A stretch of DNA of 64,000 nt from NCBI GenBank assembly GCA_018340805.1, contig JACMZG010001870.1:47435053-47499052 (forward strand), given 5' to 3'. The stretch is from Microvelia longipes. Its lineage: Eukaryota; Arthropoda; Insecta; Hemiptera; Veliidae. Position 1 is the first letter of the stretch, and every line of letters starts with the position of its first letter. The notes beneath the pieces are model-generated. The model was not told the origin of the DNA, made no database searches, and saw only the letters and a list, made by a program, of their open reading frames with translations. This document shows, piece by piece, positions 57,131 through 64,000 of this stretch. The translations under genes and the position numbers were made by a program.

Positions 57131-57692
57131 AGTCTAAAATATATACTTTTTAAATTTGTAGTTTAGGACCGTAAACACAATGTAGTTCCACTGATAACAC
57201 GAAAGCCGGTTGACTGGTGGTCTTAAGTATGGGTACCACCCTAACAACAAAACATTATTTTATAAATGTTATAAAATAAATATTCCAGTGTTATAAATAT
57301 CCACTAATAAAAAAAAATTAAGTAACGAATAAAATAACTTATAAATCTTGCTAAATATTAAATAAAAATTGGTCTTAGATATCAAAAAGGTAGCGGAATA
57401 TGAGAATCTACATTTAGTTGACGAGGACTAATTTTAACATAATTTTAACCAAAAAAACGTTAATATACAATTTAAAATGCTTAAAAAATTGTAATGTTAC
57501 GATATATATTAGTATTATATGAATAATCGATCATTAATTAATAATAGAACATAATAATTCAGCAACCGGAAGTATTGCCAACTTTGTTATAAGAAAACTG
57601 TATACTTTTACGGTGGCAGCATTGCTTAACACCAACAGTGAAACGACCTTGCTGTTATCAGTTATGCTCATTCTATACATAGTATTATTTTA
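57131..57692. mobile_element. TIR element family H, copy 2 (inverted)
   Basis: CCACTGATAACACGAAAGCC and GACTGGTGGTCTTAAGTATG at the left, CAGTGAAACGACCTTGCTGT and TCATTCTATACATAGTATTA at the right. The interior is the reverse complement of 46520-46800. Confidence 0.75.
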
Positions 57693-58040
57693 TGTGCACT
57701 GATAAGGCGGTAAATCACAGACGTTACATAAAAGCCACACCAACACCACGTACTTTATCGTAAGAAATTAATTTCAATAAGCTAAATAAAGTTTTATTTG
57801 AAAAATATCAATTAGTTTTAAAGTTAATTGACTATCTCAAGGTCAGTGACGACGCTTAGGAAGTTAAAGAAGCCTCTTATAAACTTATGTAATAGGGTTC
57901 TATAAGCTTAAAACTATATTATTTTATAGCTACTTCATCTCTAAAAAAAATTGCGATTTCTTTTTTTTAAGAAATTGTGTTAAAGCACTGAGTCCTAGAT
58001 CCGGACCTACAAAATAGGTCACATTTTTTAGACCTGGCTC
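57693..58040. other. No feature seen
   Basis: Anonymous sequence. The 67-codon minus-strand frame to 58133 overlaps family F and has no domain. Confidence 0.4.
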
Positions 58041-58270
58041 TTCTTGGACTAACAGTAAACATTGGCGGAAATTGAGTGCGATTATTCCGAACAATGAGTT
58101 CAAATGTCGATTTTGGAATGACGACATTAACAAGTGATAATGACGCGCGGAAAAATGCTTGTATCGATTGGATATTTAGAAGGCATGTCCTTAATATACA
58201 TGATTAACAAATGTGCTAAGTTTATTATCAGCATTAGTTAAATTTGTATGGTATGACATATATAAGTAGT
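58041..58270 (+). repeat. Family F middle part
   Basis: TGACGACATTAACAAGTGAT, GCGCGGAAAAATGCTTG and GTGCTAAGTTTATTATCAGC follow the order at 53350-53480. Confidence 0.6.
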
Positions 58271-58279
58271 TATATAATC

Positions 58280-58520
58280 TATAAGTTTTCCTCATCACAT
58301 CGTATTCGCTACGCTTATCCTACCAACTTCGGACTCGCTTCGCTTGTCCTCAGAGTGTAAAAAGTACCAAATTTATACAGCAGAGCGTCTTTGGACTCGC
58401 GTTGCTCGTCCTTAGATAGTAAATACAGAAGTTTCATTCCCCAGAGGTCACCTATTCAAGCACTGACCACACTCGATCCTCCTTAACTTTTATGATCCAA
58501 CAAAACTCATGGATATATAA
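58280..58520 (-). repeat. Family F tail part, inverted next to the middle part
   Basis: Minus strand: TTGGATCATAAAAGTTAAGG, 5S-like segment, ATGAAACTTCTG, GAGCAACGCGAGTCC, GACAAGCGAAGCGAGTCC, then GATGTGATGAGG. Two degenerate 62-bp-type units are present, a small version of the array at 14198-14644. Confidence 0.65.
58443..58490 (-). promoter_or_regulatory. 5S-rRNA-like internal promoter segment
   Basis: Minus strand AAAGTTAAGGAGGATCGAGT and GGTCAGTGCTTGAATAGGTG + ACC. A box and C box each have one or two changes from the 5S consensus. Confidence 0.5.
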
Positions 58521-58637
58521 TTGTCTTACTGAAAATAAACTTGGCTTACTTACTTATTACTTAAGGGTAAATACATGTATTAAATTTTGATTTAATTGAT
58601 GAAACTCAATTTGATTATTCTTCGATTTTTTACATTT

Positions 58638-58858
58638 TAAAAGGGCCTTCCGGCCCGTAGCCGCTACGCGCCTCGGCGCTTCGCGCCTCGTCCGCTTCGC
58701 AGCGTCGGCCCACCGGGCCGCTTCGCGGCCACATTGTTGTTGTTTTGTATGATGTGTTGTTTCATTATTGTTCTTGTTACATGGCATTTTGCCATGTACC
58801 TAGCGAATTTTCACAGCCTCTCCACACAGGCCCGCTTCGCGGGCCTGAGAGGCTTTTT
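58638..58858 (+). repeat. GC-rich hairpin repeat J, copy 2
   Basis: A GC-rich island in AT-rich DNA: GGGCCTTCCGGCCC, CGCGCCTCGGCGCTTCGCGC, GGGCCGCTTCGCGGCC, a central block with CATGGCATTTTGCCATG, and last GGCCCGCTTCGCGGGCC nested inside AGCCTCTC...GAGAGGCT followed by TTTTT. Several stems have three-base TTC loops. A diverged copy is at 52285-52500, with fragments at 20745-20820 and 46240-46265. Confidence 0.7.
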
Positions 58859-60040
58859 CACAAATTTGATTTTACTAATTAAGATTTTATTAATACTTTA
58901 TTATTAATAGTATGCTATAATATTAAAACTAACAAGCATTATAAACAAAAAATATTCATGATTTTTGTTTTAAATAAAAATACCGTTTCCGTCACTTAGG
59001 ATCATAGATAAACAATATTAACATAGATGGCTCACCCAAAGATTTAAAAAAAAATAGTTGATGGGATGCAGAGGCTCAAGTAGTACAGTCTAGTGGTGAC
59101 AGCGTGAAACTGTCACATATTTTTTTTACATAGATCTTTGTTTACTTTTTATTTTATTTTACTAAACGATTGGCAATTGTTTGTTTTTAAAAAAAATACT
59201 ACAGCACAATCTAGTAGAGAATAGAGCAAATATATTTTTACTACTAGCGCTATTCAAGACTCTAGTGATGAGACCCCAACTTAAATCATAAACACAAACT
59301 TGTCAATTGAGTGTTCCTACTACACTCGGGAGTGAACCATCTATCTTAGGATTGTCTGATTGAGCTGAAACCGGTCGCAATCGTTTTAGAATGACTTCGA
59401 CCATATAAAGACAACTTCGAGGTTCTTCCGCTTTATGGGCCTGCTTTGTTCGGCGTGGTTTAGTGGAAGCCATTTTTGTCCTGTCTCTCTGGGACAGCAG
59501 GCTTACCAGGATGGAGCAAGAGAGGGTCCATCTTTATACTATATCCACCCTCTAGCACTACTAAACCCAACAGATATCGTACAAGTCTTTGACCTGGACG
59601 TATACATATATACAAGATTATATATATATATGTATACCGATTGCGCCATTTGTGATGGTTCGATTGAGCTGAAATTGGTCTTAATCGATTCAGCTAGCCG
59701 TCTACCTAAACACGAAATACCTTGTTTTAAAGCCATTTCAAGTTTCAAAAAATTTTTTTTTTTTCATGACGTCGTAACTTTGATTGATGACGTCATAATT
59801 TTTTTATAAACAATAGGCCTCGTAACCTCCTCAACATCTCGCGATTTGCAAAGTTTCGTTTCAATTTGAGAACGCCTTCGAGAGTTATCGTTCGCCATAC
59901 GAAAGGGTAGAAACTCTTACATACATATATATATATACATATATAAACAACAATAAGAAAATAGAAAACAAATCATAAGATTATAAACAACAATTAAAAT
60001 AACATACAGATGGTTAAAAATATAGAAGGAAAGGATGTAC
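58859..60040. other. Anonymous; weak repeat traces
   Basis: GATTGAGCTGAAACCGGTCG at about 59358 and GATTGAGCTGAAATTGGTCT at about 59661 are a direct pair. TTTCAATTTGAGAACGCCTT near 59858 is of dispersed-repeat type. The 124-codon plus-strand frame at 59435-59809 crosses a TA tract and has no domain. Confidence 0.45.
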
Positions 60041-60230
60041 TCGAGCTTTCGCCGTGCGGCTTCGTCAGGAGTGTAGCACGTACTGGAGGTTGAAAAGGGT
60101 TGATGTGCGTTCCAAAAGTAGTGAGACTGCTGCGCGGTGTGGTGGTAAAACTATACACTACCGAACGCTTTCGTTACTATCAAACGATACAGACGCGTGC
60201 TACACGTAATAAGGAGGGTACGGGAAAAAT
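60041..60230 (-). mobile_element. Possible Penelope-type terminal fragment
   Basis: On minus, GTAGCACGCGTCTGTATCG, CGAAAGCGTTCGGTAGTG, ACTCCTGACGAAGCCGCACG + GCGAAAGCTCGAG. The box pattern is like the other Penelope-like segments. No duplication was read. Confidence 0.4.
60047..60068 (-). ncRNA. Hammerhead-ribozyme-like core
   Basis: CTGACGA (60068-60062), one extra A, GCC-GCAC-GGC helix, then GAAA (60050-60047) and GCTCGAG. The best short-helix example in the window, with the same extra base as elsewhere. Confidence 0.35.
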
Positions 60231-60389
60231 ATAAAATATTAATAATTAAAACTAAAAAGTATATAAATGTAAATAAAGAATTTAATAAAAGGAAAAAAAA
60301 ATAACAGAGTAAAATACAAAAAAAAACTAATAAGAGAAAAAATAAATAAAAATAAAATACAATAAAAAATCGAAATACAAAATACTCCT

Positions 60390-60620
60390 AAAAAAAGGGG
60401 GGAAGCTACTATCTCTGATTGATACCAGGAGGAAGTCGAGATTTCGTTACATATTGGTAAGCGAGCTCCATATTCCTTCTGTACAATCAGAGTACCGGTA
60501 GGGAGGAGACGAAGTGGGCGGACAGTAAAACAAGAATTAAAATCACTGTTATGATACCTAGCATGTATGGCAACAGGAAGAGTGACAGGGTTGTGATTAA
60601 CCGAATTACGATGGTTGTTC
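60390..60620 (-). CDS. Unrecognised non-repetitive open segment
   Basis: About 75 codons of ordinary composition within a longer frame whose rest is (TA)n. It includes [20 protein letters not shown] and [18 protein letters not shown]. It lies between repeat G and the Penelope-type fragment. I do not recognise a domain. It may be a retroelement coding relic or chance. Confidence 0.15.
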
Positions 60621-60624
60621 ATGC

Positions 60625-60905
<281 letters not shown>

Positions 60906-61962
60906 AGAGGTGAGAAAAAGTTCCGAAGTACACTCGTAACCCGATTTTTTATTCGAACTCAACAACTTTAATTGTTCTATAAATGCATGTAAGTTGTCAT
61001 TTATCTACTTACTTACAATAAGACTCATTTTTCAAGTATTTGCATTAAAATACTTGAAAAATGAGTCCTTAAAATACACATTTTAAAATGCCTGTTTTTA
61101 AGAATATTTATTCGTGAAATGTGTTTTTTATGCATTATCTAGTTTTTATTTGTGAATATATACATAAATAGTTCGTACTTGAATGAAATAAGCAAGAGTA
61201 ATCAAAGCCGCTTACATTGATTTCCTTTGTGAAAATATAATAAACAAATTTAAAACTGCTTAATAATATCTCGTTTTTTCAAAATAGTCAAAATCTCAAT
61301 AATTATAATTGTAATATAATTGTAATATTGCAATATAATTATAATTGAATAATATAATTGTAATATTATAATTGTAATTGTTCACTATTTGTTGTAATAT
61401 AAAGCTTTCTAGAGTCTGACTTTTAGATTCAAGTTTGGTTAAATATTGAACTTAAAAAAAACCAAGTCTAGATTTTTGTTGTTATGCAATACCAAGAAGA
61501 CCTTTTTTAAAGCCTATTAACTCGATTTGCATGTTTAAAAAAGTTTTCAATGAAGTATTTTTAAAAGTAACGAAAGAAGTTTTTGAGACAGATTAGTGAG
61601 TTGACTTTCCGATAGAGAGCTCTGGATGTATTTAGAACTAATCTCCTTATCGCGTACGATAAGGAGATTAGTATTAAGTTTTGCCGGCAGAGGGAATAAT
61701 GGTAGAGGCTTCAAAATAAATACTGTTTGCCCTTAAGGTTTAACATTAGTTTGAGTCTTTTAATATAATTAGTTAAATACATTTTGGTAAATATATTTTA
61801 ACAACATCTAAAAGCCAATTAGGAACAAAATCTTGTTTAGATAAGATCACAAACAGTAAACAGTTTTCTATTCTTTTTGATGTTCTTAAAGAGAAATTAT
61901 TGTTTTATTTAAAACAAGAACAAGAAGCCTCAGGCCTCTCAAAGATCTGACAAGTTGTCAAA
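60906..61962. other. Anonymous; small palindromes
   Basis: Family F tail motif GAAAAAGTTCCGAAGTACAC at about 60914. ACTCATTTTTCAAGTATTT / AAATACTTGAAAAATGAGT hairpin at 61023-61066. TATAATTGTAAT repeats at 61300-61385. CTCCTTATCG / CGATAAGGAG at about 61642. Confidence 0.55.
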
Positions 61963-62515
61963 AAATGCTAAACAGTAACGGCCTTTATTCCGGTGAAAAA
62001 TGCTACACAGTAACGGCCTTATTCCGGTGAAAAATGCTACACAGTAACGGCCTTTATTCCGGTGAAAATGCTACAACAGTAACGGCCTTATTCCGGTGAA
62101 AAATGCTACACAGTAACGGCCTTTATTCCGGTGAAAAATGCTACACAGTAACGGACTTTATTCCGGTGAAAAATGCTACACAGTAACGGACTTTATTCCG
62201 GTGAAAAATGCTACACAGTACGGCCTATTCCGGTGAAAAATGCGTAACGGCCTTTTATTCCGGTGAGAAATGCTACACAGTAACGGACTTTATTCCGGTG
62301 AAAAATGCTACACAGTAACGGCCTTAATTGCGGTGAAAAATGCTACATAGTAACGGACTTTATTCCGGTGAAAAAAGGCTACACTGTAACGGCCTTTATT
62401 CCGGTAAAAAATTCTAAACAGTAACGGCCTTTATTGCGGTGAAAATGCTACACAGTAACGGCCTTTATCCCGGTGAAAAAAGGCTACACAGTAACGGCCT
62501 TTATTCCGGTGAAAA
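61963..62515. repeat. 35-bp minisatellite, 16 units
   Basis: AAAAATGCTACACAGTAACG and GCCTTTATTCCGGTG. Mostly single-base changes and a few short deletions. Confidence 0.95.
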
Positions 62516-63393
62516 TAATAATTTTAAAGACACCTTGACCTCTAGCTAAAGAGTCTCCCCTTTAGGGCTAGTAAATATACTAACCCTAAAAAATGCGTTT
62601 ATTAACAAAAATAAATACAAAACATATTTAAAGTATTGTATTATTAATAATACAGAGATTCCCTCCTGCAGTGCAGGCCTTCAAGCCTAAAGTAGGAGAC
62701 ATCTTTTTGATTAATTTGTGTTATAGACAATAATTTATCCAACATCAAATCGCTGTTCTAAGAAGCTGATTTTTTAATTGAATTTCAATTTCAATAATTC
62801 CTTTATTTATTGATAAGTACAAAAAGAAACAACGAAATTAAAAAATTTACAAAAAAAATAATACAAATGTATACAAATTTTGATACTCATACTAATTAAT
62901 TTATCAACAACCACAAGATCATTAGATCTGAGAGTGGGGAATTATCATGAACTTGAAAAAAACTAACAAAATTTTTAACCAAATTCAATAACTAAGGAAG
63001 TACCAAATTCAAGAAATATTTTGACATGATAACATCTTAAGAAATAGTGAAATCTACAATGAAACCTGTCAGGGTACTTGTTCACGTCTTGCCACCCGTT
63101 ACCTCGCACATTCACTCCTCCTTTAAAAACATTTCTAGGTACAATTCTATAGGTACCAATTTCAGTTAACAAGTCCTCAACAATGACATCACGTGCGAAA
63201 AGGATGTTTTTAACTTCCTTAAAAAAGATATTTTTGGTTTTCCGAAAACATTCCGCAGTATAAACCGAGAAACCCGTTATGAGATAAGTTTATTTTTGAG
63301 AATAAAATGACTGTTATTTAGTTATTAGCAGAGACTATAGGTTATTTAGCTTAAGAATAGGACGTTTAAAGTTATTTTTTTCCTGAATTAAAC
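62516..63393. other. Anonymous sequence
   Basis: AT-rich; the 65-codon minus-strand frame at 62975-63172 is unrecognised. CCTGCAGTGCAGG palindrome at about 62665. Confidence 0.45.
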
Positions 63394-63872
63394 AAGGTTC
63401 TTGAATAAAAGGGATGACTCACTAAACCGATTTGCCAAACAAAAAAGTGACCCCATCAAAAACCAAAAAAATACAGAGAATTCAACACGAAACACACGTC
63501 AAAAACAAACTGCACATGCTTACAAACTGCGCATGCTTACAATTCTTATGGAGAGGCAAACTTACCTCTCAATGGTTTCCCATTGTTTATTGCTTGAGAA
63601 GGTTATAAGAAAACAAGCTTAAACTATCACTCACTAAAGTGACAAATTATAGTCCAAAATTTAAAATTAAATAAGCACAAATGTAACAATCACAAGAAGC
63701 ACAGAAGAAAGTTTAAAAGAAAAGTCGATAATCTTGCTACATAACCAGTGTTTGGCGCCTTTTTTCATTAAAACCATGGGAAAGGTAAGTTTGCTCCTAT
63801 TTCTCTATCTCATACAACTTCCATGGAGTCAGAAATGTTCCTTAATGCGTCATCCCCTTTATTCAAGATCCT
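63394..63872 (+). mobile_element. TIR element family E, copy 3
   Basis: Ends AAGGTTCTTGAATAAAAGGG + ATGAC and GTCATCCCCTTTATTCAAGA + TCCT are inverted over about 25 bp. This is the best-preserved copy. The internal 73-codon plus-strand frame parallels the one at 6303, but shifts of frame between copies argue against coding. Confidence 0.75.
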
Positions 63873-64000
63873 CGCAATTAAAATAGATTATTAGGTATAC
63901 GGAAAAGTAGAAAGCGAAATGCATCAAGGAAGAGATGCAGAAAATACAAAATAATATTATTTATTTATTAATTACTTATCGAATCGGTCTTGCGGCATTA

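Noticed and set aside
59435..59809. 124-codon plus-strand frame
   Set aside because: Crosses a TA-rich tract and dispersed-repeat sequence; no domain or support from the opposite copies.

Overview
This is eukaryotic, strongly AT-rich, repeat-dominated DNA, most likely from an animal and plausibly an arthropod. The hints are a Helitron whose relic peptide resembles the N-terminus of arthropod Helitron proteins, tRNA-derived SINEs, Penelope-like fragments, hAT- and Harbinger-type MITEs, and very abundant (TA)n. The species cannot be fixed from the sequence. I found no intact host gene, no intact transposase or reverse transcriptase, no functional tRNA or rRNA gene and no CRISPR. Nearly every long open frame is an artefact of a tandem repeat whose unit is a multiple of three, or of (TA)n read as Ile-Tyr. 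A 10-base run of N at 41491-41500 is an assembly gap inside a 26-bp tandem array.

Layout. 1-7.6 kb: MITEs, including an inverted pair of a composite hairpin+TIR element (2466-3059 and 4139-4697) around a short open frame, then a 446-bp palindrome (7081-7526). 7.8-19 kb: a run of minisatellites with units of 24, 37, 41, 62, 50/51, 58 and 30 bp, in which a Penelope-like fragment (8117-8332) and a Harbinger-like MITE (18640-18731) left readable target-site duplications. 20-25.5 kb: mostly anonymous AT-rich DNA with retroelement relics. 25.5-26.8 kb: a 30-bp minisatellite with 150-bp higher-order structure. 27.7-28.0 kb: a second long palindrome. 28569-31974: a complete-ended, non-autonomous Helitron on the minus strand, filled with a 119/122-bp array and retaining a 76-codon relic of a Helitron protein. 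33-38 kb: SINEs and microsatellites. 38.2-39.7 kb: a 42-bp (14-codon) array open on the minus strand. 41-50 kb: gap, palindrome, MITE copies, more arrays. 50-64 kb: further copies of the families already seen, a hAT-like MITE with an 8-bp duplication, a foldback element, GC-rich hairpins, tRNA-Gly-type SINE, and a 35-bp array.

There is no operon or pathway here. The structure worth attention is in the repeats: (i) a dispersed family carrying a 5S-rRNA-like internal promoter, seen three times; (ii) a recurring hammerhead-ribozyme-like core (CTGANGA, short helix, GAAA), about ten times, often beside Penelope-like or palindromic sequence; (iii) tandem arrays that have grown inside mobile elements; (iv) a short peptide-like segment repeated at three loci, each next to (TA)n.
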